NCBI RefSeq assembly: GCF_019578655.1
Contig: NC_063261.1
Span: 16,668,216 to 16,732,215 of the forward strand
Length of the DNA: 64,000 nt
Direction: 5' to 3'
From: Ricinus communis
Taxonomy: Eukaryota > Streptophyta > Magnoliopsida > Malpighiales > Euphorbiaceae
The translations under genes were made by a program, and so were the position numbers. A model generated the notes under the pieces. The model made no database searches, had not been told where the DNA came from, and worked only from the letters and a program-made list of their open reading frames with translations. The stretch's first letter is position 1; every line of letters begins with the position of its first letter. Shown piece by piece: positions 12,010 to 22,879 of the stretch.

Positions 12010-12605
12010 TTTAGAGCTCTGCTGGATAAAAAGCTCGTTTGAGATTGTTTGTTAAGTTAATCGAGTCGAACTTGAGTTTAGTTTTGAGCTCCTTAACTTT
12101 ATTAAGTCAAATTCGAACTTGATAGAGTTTGATTTGTTAGCTCGTGTACTTGTTTGTTTATTGACTCGTAAGCCCACTCATGTGCTCGAGCTCGGTTCGT
12201 TTAGGAAGCTCGCGAATAGGCTTATGAGTATTTCGTATTAATTTTATTTTTAAATTTAATTTATTATTTATATTACCTATATAATATACATGTGATAACT
12301 ATAATAACTATTTAATAATAATAATAACTAATATTAAAAAATGCTTAATAAGCTCGAGCTTGAACTAATTTTTTTTCTTCATTATATCACTATTTAAAGA
12401 GGCTAATTGTAGTTTAGCTCATTTAGCATAATAAATGAACTATTTACGAACCAACCTCGAACTACTTGCGAGCTTATAGTTTTGAAATAAGTGAAGCTCG
12501 AGCTTGAATATAAGAGCTCAAATCGAACTCGAATAAAATTAAACTGAACCGAGCTCGAGATTATCAAAATTTAGCTCGGCTTGACTCGTTTACAGGCCTA
12601 TGCAC
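12010..12605. mobile_element. Dispersed repeat rich in AGCTCG motifs (probable non-autonomous DNA element)
   Basis: The stretch is studded with AGCTCG/CGAGCT in both orientations (GCTCGAGCTCGGTTCG, AAGCTCGAGCTTGAA, CCGAGCTCGAG) and ends CTCGGCTTGACTCGTTTACA followed by GGCC. Plant genomes carry many repeats ending in GGCCTGTAAACGAG with this texture, usually regarded as hAT-like MITEs. The left end was not resolved and no target duplication was seen. Confidence 0.45.
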
Positions 12606-13202
12606 AACACATGAGACACAAGCAATGGATTCAATTTCATAAAAATTGTATAAAATGTTGAAATTAGGATAGAAATTGACAAAGTTAAAAAGTTTGGTCC
12701 AAAGTGATAAAAGTCGAAAAGGTTTTGTTTTTTCTATTGTTTATTAGACCTTTAAAAAAAATATTGGCTATAGGTATCTCCAATTATTTTCACATTACAA
12801 TCTGATCAGTGACCAAAAGTGAGTTGTCTTGTACATGAGGTAATAAATTTATCCCTCACACTATATAATAGGGAAAAACACTTCATTTTAAATTTTTTGA
12901 AGATTTAAGGAAATCAAAATAAATAATAATGATAAAAATAATAATTTGTAGATATGCTAAATTATGAGTCTTTGCTTTTTCTTCCATTCGTACACTATGC
13001 ACGTAGAAAGGAGTGGAGGGGAAAGTAATTTAAAGAAAAGGAAAGAAACAATATTTATCTTTTTCTGTTTGACTACATAATAAATAATTATTAAAGAGAA
13101 TAAAAAAGAATTAATTAGATTTTTTTTTATTAAAATCGTAGAAATAAAAATAACAATTAACTAAATTTTAATGTTTTTTTTATATTCCAAATTGAAATAT
13201 AA

Positions 13203-13418
<216 letters not shown>

Positions 13419-13555
13419 TAGTGTTAGATATCTATAGTTAGGTAGTCATATGTGATATTCTTAATTATGATCCTAATTTTATTTATTATTAACATAAATA
13501 ATTTACACCAAAGCCTGAGCTCATGAATTTATGAGTACCTTCTCAGATTTTCTCT

Positions 13556-13975
13556 ATGATTACTCTTGGCGTTGGTGAAATAATAGCTATAGCATTAGCT
13601 GGTGCTACACTGTTGTATGGAGTTGGTAAAGATGCATACGTTTCTGTCCAACGCAAGGCTTCATACTCAAAGAACCTGAAAGAAAACTATGAATCCTTGC
13701 AATGGGAACTCAACTTCCTTCTTGGTTTTAGGACTGATATGGAACGTGCAATCCGTAGACGACGAAGGAATTACAGGGAAATGTATAACAAGTGGAATAG
13801 CCAAGTAGAACAAATTGAGGAGAGAGTAAGAAATTGCCTTGGCAAATATGAGCACATTAGGAACTGCAGTATTTTTCGAAGATCAAAACTTAGTAAACGA
13901 ATGGTAAAGTTGTATAAGAAAGTTGTTGAAGTTAAAGGAGAGGGCAAGGATTTATCAAGGTTACTTTCTATATAA
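13556..13975 (+). pseudogene. Coiled-coil domain of a CC-NBS-LRR (RPS2/RPS5-type), domain-only fragment
   Basis: A 139-codon frame with a hydrophobic start (MITLGVGEIIAIALAGATLL). Its pattern matches the N-terminal domain of RPS2/RPS5-class NLRs: VSVQRKASYSKNLKENYESL, a long charged helix with DMERAIRRRRRN, W in YNKWNSQVEQIEERV, then KLSKRMVKLYKKVVEVKGEG. It stops just where a P-loop NB-ARC domain should begin, and no GxGGxGKT follows in the next 500 bp. Either a truncated pseudogene or a CC-only protein. The frame itself is uninterrupted, which is unusual among the gene pieces here. Assignment is by pattern recognition, not alignment. Confidence 0.65.
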
Positions 13976-14492
13976 TTGTAATTTAAAGTTGTAATGTCAT
14001 TGTATAGTGTATGCTGTATTTCAATTCACGAATCCGAAACTTTGATATTAGAATTGGATATGTTGAATATTTAAGATTTCTTAAATGTATATTGATTTGA
14101 AATTGATGAAATCCATAAGAAGATCTAGAAGTTTAAACTTTGATGGCATTCAAATAAGTTTAAAATTTCTGCATAATTTGTTGCAAAAGTTCTGCAGCAG
14201 AGATCTACATAATAACTTACAGAAGTACGTACACACACTTCAGCAAGTTCTTGCACCTGGCACTTTAAAAGTGACTTCAAAATTCTAAATCATCAAAGCT
14301 CGACTTAATTCCAAAATGTTTAGCAGAAGATTAAGCATGGGCAGCAAGTACGTGCAGGGCACTAAAAGGTTCAAACACATTAGCTGCAGGAAACACTTCA
14401 AAAATCATTGAATGGCAGCAAGCAAGATTGAAAATTACATCTGATTGCAGCTTAATTTCAGTAGTTGCAACTGTAATGCCACTGTTGATTCC
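13976..14492. other. Sequence between the CC fragment and copia B, no gene recognised
   Basis: No NB-ARC or LRR coding sequence follows the coiled-coil frame. GC content is slightly higher than in neighbouring spacers (CAGCA/GCAAG-rich), perhaps decayed exon sequence, but nothing is identifiable. Confidence 0.35.
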
Positions 14493-14497
14493 CATCA

Positions 14498-14771
14498 TGT
14501 TGAAAGGAGAACAGAAAAATCAGAAGGATTGGTCTCAGAGGCTGCACAAGGTAAGTTGCTTGTGCAGACTTCTCATCACAGACCTGCATGGGCAAAAGGA
14601 GCAACCTTTCCTGCTATGCAGGAAAGGTCGCTTCTACCTTTACCAAATTGAGAAATATCCGTTAATGCAACCGTGAGAGTAGAAATTATGCATGTATATA
14701 TATCAATCATCAATTTGTAAAGTCTTCAAAATTCTTTCACATAATATAAACTCAGATTTTTAAATTCTTCA
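14498..14771 (+). repeat. 5' LTR of copia B
   Basis: 274 bp, starting TGTTGAAAGGAG and ending TTCTTCA. It is directly followed by the PBS, complementary to the 3' end of initiator tRNA-Met. Confidence 0.93.
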
Positions 14772-14865
14772 TGGTATCAGAGCAAGACTCAAACCTGTGA
14801 AGTACCAAATCAAAACAAAAACCAAATTCACATCCTTTTTCTCAGAATTCCTTTCGGAAGTCATC

Positions 14866-15738
14866 ATGTCCCAAAATGACAACAAATTAACCAACATAAT
14901 TTTGAAAGGAAATCAAAATTACATCGAGTAGTCAAAATCAGTTTACATCGGGCTTAGTGGCAGAAGAAAATTAGGGTTCGTAACAGGGACTAAACCCAGA
15001 CCAAAATCAACAAGACTAGAAGCCCCGACAGAAGAAGAATCAGAAAAGATCAAAGAATGGCAAACGACAGACCACATGGTCATGTCGTTGCTTACCAGCA
15101 CAATGGAGCCCCAAATTTCCAAGCTCTGCATGTTGCTAGAATCATCAAAAGCAATATGGGACAAGGTAAAAGGTCTATATGGTCATCAATAGAACTTTGC
15201 CCATGTATTTAATCTTAAACAAGAACTGGCAAGAATCACTCAAGGCATAAAATCAAGCTCACAATATGCCACAGAGATATTAACACGATGGGAACAGCTT
15301 CAGAACTACTTACCTCCTTCAACAAACGCAACAGAAATTCAAAAAAGAGTCGAGAATGACCTCATGTTTACTTACCTAGGAGGATTAGACTTAAGCTACG
15401 AGAACTTGAGGTCTCAAATCCTCCTGTCCTCAGAATTGCTGAACATCGACACCGTTATAGCTACTGTGCAACACGAGGAGACGCGAAGGACTCTAATGAA
15501 TCCTTCGGCCTCTCTCGAACTCATAGAGACGCAAGCCTTTGCATCGCGTCCCCCAGTGCCAACGAAGGAAGCCGAACAAGGGGAGGACCGAGCACAGGGG
15601 ATCGATATGACCACTGTAAAAAGTAGGGCCATCACCGTGCCTAGTGTTGGCACCTACACCCACATCTTCGGCCAGCTCGAAGCTGGGAGAAAGGGAGCGG
15701 CGCATAAGGCACAAGGAAAGGAGGGAGAAGACGGGTAG
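14866..15738 (+). pseudogene. gag of copia B (degenerate)
   Basis: Starts at ATG 14866 (MSQNDNKLTNIILKGNQNYIE), then TAG at 14929-14931 where element C has Trp (FEWSKSVY). Frame continues with VTGTKPRPKSTRLEAPTEEE, WDKVKGLYGHQ, then another stop, and a C-terminal part with YLPPST and FTYLGGLDLSYENLRSQIL. This is the copia gag fold that packages element RNA. The zinc-knuckle region reads YDHCKK-stop-GHH, with the first Cys changed to Tyr. Non-functional. Confidence 0.85.
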
Positions 15739-16159
15739 AAGAAAACCCTAGGGAGAAAGGAGAGTTTGGGGGCTGGGCGTCATATGCAAAAAATTATATG
15801 ATGCCCCGACCCGACTCCTTAGGGTTACAGCAACCCGACTCCGAGTGCATTGATCTGACCCGACCCGAGTTCTTCTCAACCGGCAACCAAGTGGACTTGA
15901 CCCGACCCGGGTCTATGCCTCTAGAGCAGGCCCTCATCAGGCCCATCAGGCTCACGAGGCCCAGCCCACTCAACATGACAAGGCCCAGGTCCGCCAGGCT
16001 CAGGCCCAGTAGACTCCTTAGGCCCAAATGGTAGAAGTGTTGGCCCAACTGCAAGCCCTGGTTCTCCAACCCAACGGGTCCGGGCCCACTCAATCCAATG
16101 GGTCAGGTTCGGTTCAAATTGCCTTAAATTCTTTTCAAAAATTTTCAAAAATCTGCCAA

Positions 16160-19100
16160 AATGATTGGATTATTGACTCAGGTACAACAGATCATATGAC
16201 TTGGGATCCAAAAAATTTTAAAATTTTTTATTCCATTTCTGATTCCTATCAAGTGACTGTTCAAATGGCGATAAAGTCAAAATTTATGGATTTGGCACCA
16301 CTAATTTACTTAATTCCAACATTGAAAATATTTTGTTCTTGCCTGACTTTAAATCAAATCTTTTATCTGTTGGAATAATTACTCGTGACTTAAACTGCAA
16401 TGTCATTTTCTCACCTGTTTCAGTCATATTTCAGGATCGAATTTCCGAGATGACGATTGCTGAAGGGAAACTAGATAATGGTCTTTAGTATCTCCATCAC
16501 CCTCCTAAGAATTGTCTTCTATCAACCAATCCCAATCAAGGCATGCTTATGCACCAGCGTTTTGAGCATCCCTTTGACATTGTTTTAAACAAACTATGTT
16601 ATTGTAAAATCAATTCTAGCAATTGTGATGTGTGCAAATTTTTGAAATACACCTGTTTACCTTTTTCTTTATCCACAAGTATGTCCGAAAAACCTTTTGA
16701 TCTAATCCACTCGGATGTTTGGGGTCCTGCCCCCGTAAAATCTTATAATCATTTCCGATATTTTGTCACATTTATTGATGATTACTCTCGCACTGCCTGG
16801 GTCTACTTATTAAAAGGCAAAAATGAAATTTTCTCTCGCTTTCAAGAATTTTTTCATTTCATTCAAAATTAATTTAATGCGCACTTAAAAATTTTTCGCT
16901 CTGACAATGGCACCGAATATATCAACCAAAATTTTTCCACATTCTTTAAAAAAAAAGGAATTGTGCATCAAACTACCTGTGTTAATACTCCTGAAAAAAA
17001 TGGTGTTTCTGAACGTAAAAATCGACATCTCCTTAATGTTGTTCGCACTCTCCTTTTTCAGAAAAATATTCCATCTATGTTTTAGTCAGATGCCCTTCTC
17101 ACTACTGCCTATCTCATCAACGGACTTCCAACACCTACTTTAAATCATAAGAGTCCTCTCGAAGTTCTCAAAAACTGAAAAATTGACTTAAGGCACCTTA
17201 GGGTTCTTGGTTGTGTATGCTTTGTTCATATCCATCGTCATCACAAACTCGATAAAAACTCTGTTAAAACTCTTTTCCTAGGATACTTTTCCACTCAAAA
17301 AGGGTATAAATGTTATGATCCCCTGACCCACAAAACTTACATCTCTCGAGATGTCACTTTTGTCGAGACTGATTCCTATTATCCCAATCCAACCCACCAT
17401 GCCCCTCCAAATCCTCATGGGCCATGCACGTTATTATTTCCGCCTAACTCTGATCTTCATCTTAGCAGCCTTGTTCAGGATTTTTCTCCTCAAAGGGAGT
17501 CCGCTCTAGTCTCAAGGACAATTTCTTCAGGGGGAGACGATACAACTTGAGGGGAAGATGCTTCAGGGGGAGAAATCTCAGGGGAAGGTAATACCACTTC
17601 TGACAGTCATCGTCAAGATGAAGTAATCGCCTTGAGACGTTCCACCCGGCAAACCAGACCCCCCTTAAAATTACACGACTATATGTCTCATAAGGTAACT
17701 TATCCAATCCAGAATTGTATCTCTTATAATGCTATATCAAGATAATATTGCAGCTACTTAAGCAAAATCTCAAATCAACCTGAACCCACGAACTTTTACG
17801 AAGCCAATACCAAACCTAAATGGTGCCAAGCTATGACGGAAGAACTACAAGCCCTGGAAAAAAATGATACCTAGAACATTGTACCTCTCCCACTGCATAA
17901 AAAAACCTGTTGGATGCAAAGTGGATATACAAAATTAAATATAACAGTGATGGGACCATCGAGAGATACAAGGCCAGACTAGTCGCTCGAGGTTTTACTC
18001 AAACTTATAGGGTTGACTATCAAGAAACCTTTGCTCTAGTTGCCAAGATGAACACTGTCAGAATCCTTCTCTCCATAGCAGTAAATCAGGGATGGAATCT
18101 ATTTCAAATAGATGTCAGGAACGTCTTCTTACAAGGAAACCTAGAAGAGGAAGTCTACATGACACTACCACTTGGACATCAAGCAACTGCTGACATCTCT
18201 CTGGTATGTAAGCTAAAAAAGGCTATCTATGGCCTAAAACAATCTCCAAGAGCATGGTATGCCAAACTCAGCCACTTTCTATTAAACATTAATTTCAATA
18301 AATGTGAATCTGATTCATCAATGTTCGTTAAACATACTCACACACTCACTATTATCATTGTAGTATATGTTAATGATATCATAATTACAGGGAACGATGA
18401 TCAAGGAATAAAGGATGTCAAACAAAGTTGGGAGTTTGATATCAAAGATCTGGGTCAACTCTCATACTTCCTTAGCATAGAAGTGGCAAAATCTAAAAGA
18501 GGTCTTTTCCTATCTCAAAGAAAATATACTCTTGACTTACTAAAGGAAACTGAAAAGATAGATGCTAAACCTGCCAACACAATGGAAACCAAAACCAAGC
18601 TTAATCTAGAAGATAGAGAACCTCTAGCCAGTATAGGACATTATCAATGATTGGTAGGAAAGCTAATATATTTAACTGTCACTAGGCTTGATATATCATT
18701 TGTTGTAAGTGTGTTAAGCCAGTTCATGCATGCTCCCCGTACTATTCACCTAGAGGCTATAGACAGGATCCTCAGATACCTAAAGGGAACTCCAGGTCAA
18801 GAAATATGGATGAAGAACAACAATTCTAACTCTATAGTTGGTTTTTCTGATGCAGATTAGGCTGGAAGCTGTGATAAAAAGTCAATGACAGGTTTTTGTA
18901 TCTTTGTAGGAGGAAACTTGGCGACATGAAAAAGCAAAAAATAAAGTGTCATTGCAAGATCTAGTGTAGAAGCTGAATATCGTGCAATGGCATCCACAAC
19001 TAGCGAACTCATTTGGATCAAGCAAGTCCTCAAAGACATGAAAATTGACAGTAACGGGCCTATGACGATGCATTGTGATAACCAAGCTGCTCGCCATATT

Positions 19101-19260
19101 GCATCAAACCCTGTGTTCCATGAACGAACCAAACACATTGAAGTTGACTGCCACTTCATCAGGGAAAAGGTCCAAAAAGGAGAAATTGAAACTCCCTATA
19201 TCAAAAGTCAAGACCAACTAGCGGATATTCTTACAAAGGCCCTTGACAAACAGAGTCATC
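16160..19260 (+). pseudogene. pol of copia B (protease, integrase, RT, RNase H; many lesions)
   Basis: Protease motif DWIIDSGTTDHMT (near 16165) is followed by a GAG-pre-integrase remnant (MLMHQRFEHPFD), then integrase (LIHSDVWGP, FIDDYSRTAWVY). RT has MDAKWIYKIKYNSDGT, DYQETFALVAKMNTVRILL and LFQIDVRNVFLQGN. RNase H has ASTTSELIWIKQVL and HIEVDCHFIREK. Frames break repeatedly with stops and shifts. The RT active site reads YVND (18366-18377) rather than YVDD, so the first catalytic Asp is lost. The element can no longer copy itself. Confidence 0.88.
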
Positions 19261-19318
19261 ATTCAATTCTCAGCAAGATGGGTTCAATAAATTTATATGA
19301 ACCCATCTTGAAGGGGAG

Positions 19319-19592
19319 TGTTGAAAGGAGAAAAGAAAAATCAGAAGGATTAGTATCAGAGGCTGCACAAGCCAGGTTGCTTGTGCAGACTTCTCATCAC
19401 AAACATGCATGGGCAAAAGGAGCAACCTTTCCTGCAAAGCAGGAAAGGTCACTTCTACCTTTACCACATTAAAAAATATCCGTTAATGCAACTGTTAGAG
19501 TAGAAATTATGTATGTATATATATCAATCATCAATTTGTAAAGTCCTTAGAATTCTTTCACATAATATAAACTCAGATTCTTAAATTCTTCA
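19319..19592 (+). repeat. 3' LTR of copia B
   Basis: 274 bp, the same length as the 5' LTR, preceded by the polypurine tract AAGGGGAG. Confidence 0.93.
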
Positions 19593-19597
19593 CATCA

Positions 19598-21659
19598 ACC
19601 TATGCAAAAGAAGAGCAAGAAACAAATTAGCAGCCAACATCAAGGGAACATTACAGGAGCTTAGCCCCACGAATCAAATCATCAGAAAGACAATGGCCAA
19701 CAATTCAAATAATTATAACCAAGCAATGAAGCATTGTGGGATTCGATGATTGATACATAATCAATTATTTAAAATTAATATATATATGTATCAATTATCT
19801 ATTAATTTAGAATATATACCTAAATTAAGCAAGAATTTTTCTTATTATATTTCCTTTTGGAATGGCGCGTGTTCTCCTCTTGAGGGGAAGGCGCGCATGC
19901 ACATGCTATCCTACTAAGCAAGAGGGCACGCCTCGATGCGTATGGTTTTCCTTTTGAATAAAGATGAAGGGGTTTAGGCACTTTATTTTAGAGATATAAC
20001 ATTATTCTTGCAGTCTCCCTGTTTAAATTTTTGGATGGAATAGTTCTTTGATATGGTATTAGAAGCTTAATGATTGAAAAGTCCAGAGTTTAATCATTTA
20101 AGCACAAGATAAAGTAGGTTTGTGCTTGACCACGCTTCAAACCAAATGGTTATTAGTATGCAGAGGTGTGTTAGAGATATAAACCTATTATTCAAGTCTC
20201 ACTTAATAGCTTAAGTTCTCTGACACTTTACACCTTTGTATTATTACCCATGTGATTTTCATTGTCTTTTCTTTTGCGTCATTGCAGGATTCTTGAACAT
20301 GTTTACTCCTATTTCCAAATTTGAGAGGCCAGTGCTTTTGGCCATTCCTCGAGATCAAGGCAGTCACATAGCAACAAAAAGGACGAGGTAGAGCCATTTG
20401 CTTTCAGAGATGGTGATGAGGACGAGGTAGAGCCATTTGTATTATTACTCAGGCTCAATTTGGTTTTTTTTTTTTTTCACTTGTTACTATAGTACATGCA
20501 ACTTACTCTCTCAAAAAGGATTAAAAATGAGCTAAAAATGCCAAGATTTGGGTTAAATTATTCACAAAGGTGAAAAAAGGGCCAGATTGAGCCTATTCTC
20601 AAAGTTCAGGGGCTAAATTATTCCTAAACTCAAGCATGACAGTCGTGCACTATTAACACTTCATGCACCATTAACATTCTCATAAATCCATGGCTTTGTA
20701 TGGTCTTATTGGGCCTATTAACCTTGCCATTAACTCTGTTTTCTTGCTTTTCTGAATTTTGATATTCTACAACTTCTTGATATAATATAATTCAAAACAT
20801 AGGTGCAAATACCTCTGCTTAGTTAGCATTGTGTCAAATCTTCATACCACAGGCTGTGTGGCAAAATCCCTGATACCACTCGTCATACCTCAATTCCAAA
20901 TTCAACTACTCGCATTCTCAACAAAAAAGACTGTAATATATTTCTAACTTTCTTATTCTATTCATCTTTTCCTCCGCAATTCAGCATTGATAATGAATTC
21001 TGCTCTGAAAAATAACTTTTTGCACTGTCAACTTTCAGTCATCTCAAGTCTTAGAATTCATGTCGTGCACGTTCGGAAAGACTAAAATGAAACGACACCA
21101 GCTAGGATTTGGAAACTTTTACCCACTGATTACCAACAAATTATATGAAATTGTAATGAAAGGGCTTTTAGTTAATGAAATCAGTTTATAAATCTATCAA
21201 TTATTTTTCTTGCGAATATCTAAAAAGAACTTTTCATGTCAACATCCCGCTTCTGGAGACTGATACGTACTGAATGCCAAGAATGAGAGGTTCTAAATAA
21301 TTTCATGTTTGTGGGATATTCGATGATACATGCAGTTGTTGAATTTTCTTCTTTGTCTGAATAAAATTAGAGGAGAATTACCATTTATATTGGTGTTATA
21401 AATGGTAATTACCTAAATTACTGTATTTTTAAATATAATTATTTTTTTTCATGGATATTGAATATTCTTATTATTTTGACTAAATTGTTTATCTTTCAAC
21501 TTATGTATAATAAATGATTATACCTATTTTTATATATTAAAATCAGCAGCCACATACTGCCCAAAATGTATAAATAAATAAGCTGTGAAGCTATGCACTT
21601 CAGATCAGCAGCAAAAAATTTAAGCTTTTACAGACATAACTCTTTAACACATATACGTA
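19598..21659. other. Intergenic stretch, no gene recognised
   Basis: No convincing coding sequence. A 20-bp direct repeat (GGACGAGGTAGAGCCATTTG) occurs at 20381-20400 and 20420-20439, with a 39-bp period. A patch with CGCGTG/GGCGCGC near 19864-19900 is GC-rich against the background. From about 21580 the sequence resembles the RLK 3' flank (AGCTATGCACTTCAGAT). Confidence 0.4.
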
Positions 21660-21829
21660 CTTGTCAGCTAAGTTTCCTAATGTCAGAAAGGCAGGTCGGG
21701 ATCCTGATAGCAAAGGCAGGTGACCAAGGATAGGCCAGTAGACCTCTTTACTACATAGTAGAAAGCAAAGAAAAGTATAGCAATAAGCCCTGCTGTTGTG
21801 GTATTCACATATGGTAATAGAACGGCCAT
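21660..21829 (-). pseudogene. 5' fragment of a CYP82-type cytochrome P450
   Basis: From an ATG at 21829 on the minus strand the frame gives MAVLLPYVNTTTAGLIAILF and FAFYYVVKRSTG, an N-terminal ER anchor as in CYP82 P450s. A deletion with frame change follows, and then PILGHLPLLSGSRPAF plus LTLGNLADK, the conserved proline-rich hinge region (AWPILGHLPLL) of that family. About 15-20 residues between anchor and hinge are missing. Everything after ADK is absent, including the heme-binding loop. The remainder abuts RLK 3'-flank sequence. P450 family members oxidise small molecules at the ER; this fragment is dead. Called from memory of family patterns. Confidence 0.75.
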
Positions 21830-21917
21830 TACAGCTTATAGTGCTTAAGTGGGAGAGAAAGAGAGGGATATAACTAGAGGGATGTTTTCATGTTATAGGA
21901 GCTCTTCCAATTGGGCA

Positions 21918-21925
21918 TATTTATA
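21918..21925 (-). promoter_or_regulatory. Likely TATA box of the P450 fragment
   Basis: TATAAATA on the minus strand, about 90 bp upstream of the ATG at 21829. The promoter appears to have been carried along with the 5' fragment. Confidence 0.5.
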
Positions 21926-22257
21926 GAGGACGAAGTGGCCAACCATGTGGCTGGAACTTCTATTTTATTATTATTTCTTAAAACAAAAAGGCTAGGTGAT
22001 TGATGAGGCTGGAACTGTTAGGAAAAATAAAGTTCCAGATCATAGAAGTAAAGAAAAATGGTGCAAGGAGTTAATACCTAATTAAATATTTATGAAGTGA
22101 AAACAGAAGTAGTGACGATACTAAGATATAATTACCTAATTAATTACATAACTATTTACATGATGTTATTATACTTATAATTATTGAATATGAATAATTA
22201 AATAATAGCTGTTGCCAATATAGAATTGGTCTAATACAGACTTCAAAATGTTTTGGA

Positions 22258-22436
22258 AAAGAAAATTCTCAACGAACATCTTGTGCTTCGTATCAATCAG
22301 CATTTCACGAGTCGTCTGTAAATCTTGTGCACCTGAGATGAAGAAAAAAGAAGAAGAAAGGAATGATAAAATATAAGTTTTATCTTTGTCTTACTAGAAT
22401 TGAATATAAAGATAGCACTGTTATTTATACCTAATT
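22258..22436 (-). pseudogene. 3' UTR part of a broken LRR receptor-like kinase copy
   Basis: Matches the 3' flank of copies 1 and 3 (GAAAATTCTCAACGAACATC, AATCTTGTGCACCTGAGATG, TTATTTATACCTA). It stops at the left end of copia A. The matching coding part of the same copy resumes beyond the element at 29656. About 70 bp of coding end are missing between the two halves compared with copy 1. Confidence 0.75.
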
Positions 22437-22802
22437 TGTAGAAAAATATGAACTAGTAAAATCACAGCTAATAATTTAAAAAAATAAAAATAAAGTAAGA
22501 TAAAATATAAAAACCACGGGCAAGGATAGAAGAATTTTACTATAAGAAAATAATAGGAGTTACAAACTCTCTATTTATAAAAGATAAAACATTAAAATTC
22601 TCTTTTTATAATAGCAGAAAAATAATTGCTTAACTCTATAATATTTTTTTCTTATTTTTGGAATAATTGAATAATAAAGTGAGGCCTCTATTATATAGAC
22701 TTGGAAGGTACCTCAAGATTGTTAACTTAGCAATGTGGGAGAAATACTCCTCAAAAATTAATAACTTAACAATGTGGGAGAGATACAAATCCCTAAATAT
22801 CA
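22437..22802 (-). repeat. 3' LTR of copia A (minus-strand sense)
   Basis: 366 bp. Compared with the partner LTR it lacks about 50 bp near 22513 (the part with ACACACAAATTTACG and AACCCC). TATAAATA on the minus strand at 22572-22579. Confidence 0.88.
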
Positions 22803-22819
22803 ATAATCTCCCACTTGAA
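22803..22819 (-). other. Polypurine tract of copia A
   Basis: On the minus strand it ends AAGTGGGAGATTA directly before the LTR, the usual plus-strand primer of this copia group. Confidence 0.8.
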
Positions 22820-22879
22820 GATTTGATTGAGGATCAGTCAGATCTTCACACCGTTCTTTCTTCCTTGCCTTTCCATGCT

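Larger units (their letters stand above)
14498..19592 (+). mobile_element. Ty1/copia element B, structurally complete, coding-dead
   Basis: Two 274-bp LTRs (TGTTGAAAGG...TTCTTCA) are flanked by a perfect 5-bp target duplication CATCA (14493-14497 and 19593-19597). The PBS TGGTATCAGAGC (14772-14783) abuts the 5' LTR and the PPT AAGGGGAG (19311-19318) abuts the 3' LTR. Domain order gag, protease, integrase, RT, RNase H defines copia. By eye about two dozen positions differ between the LTRs (near 9 percent), so it is an old insertion. Related to element C. Confidence 0.95.
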
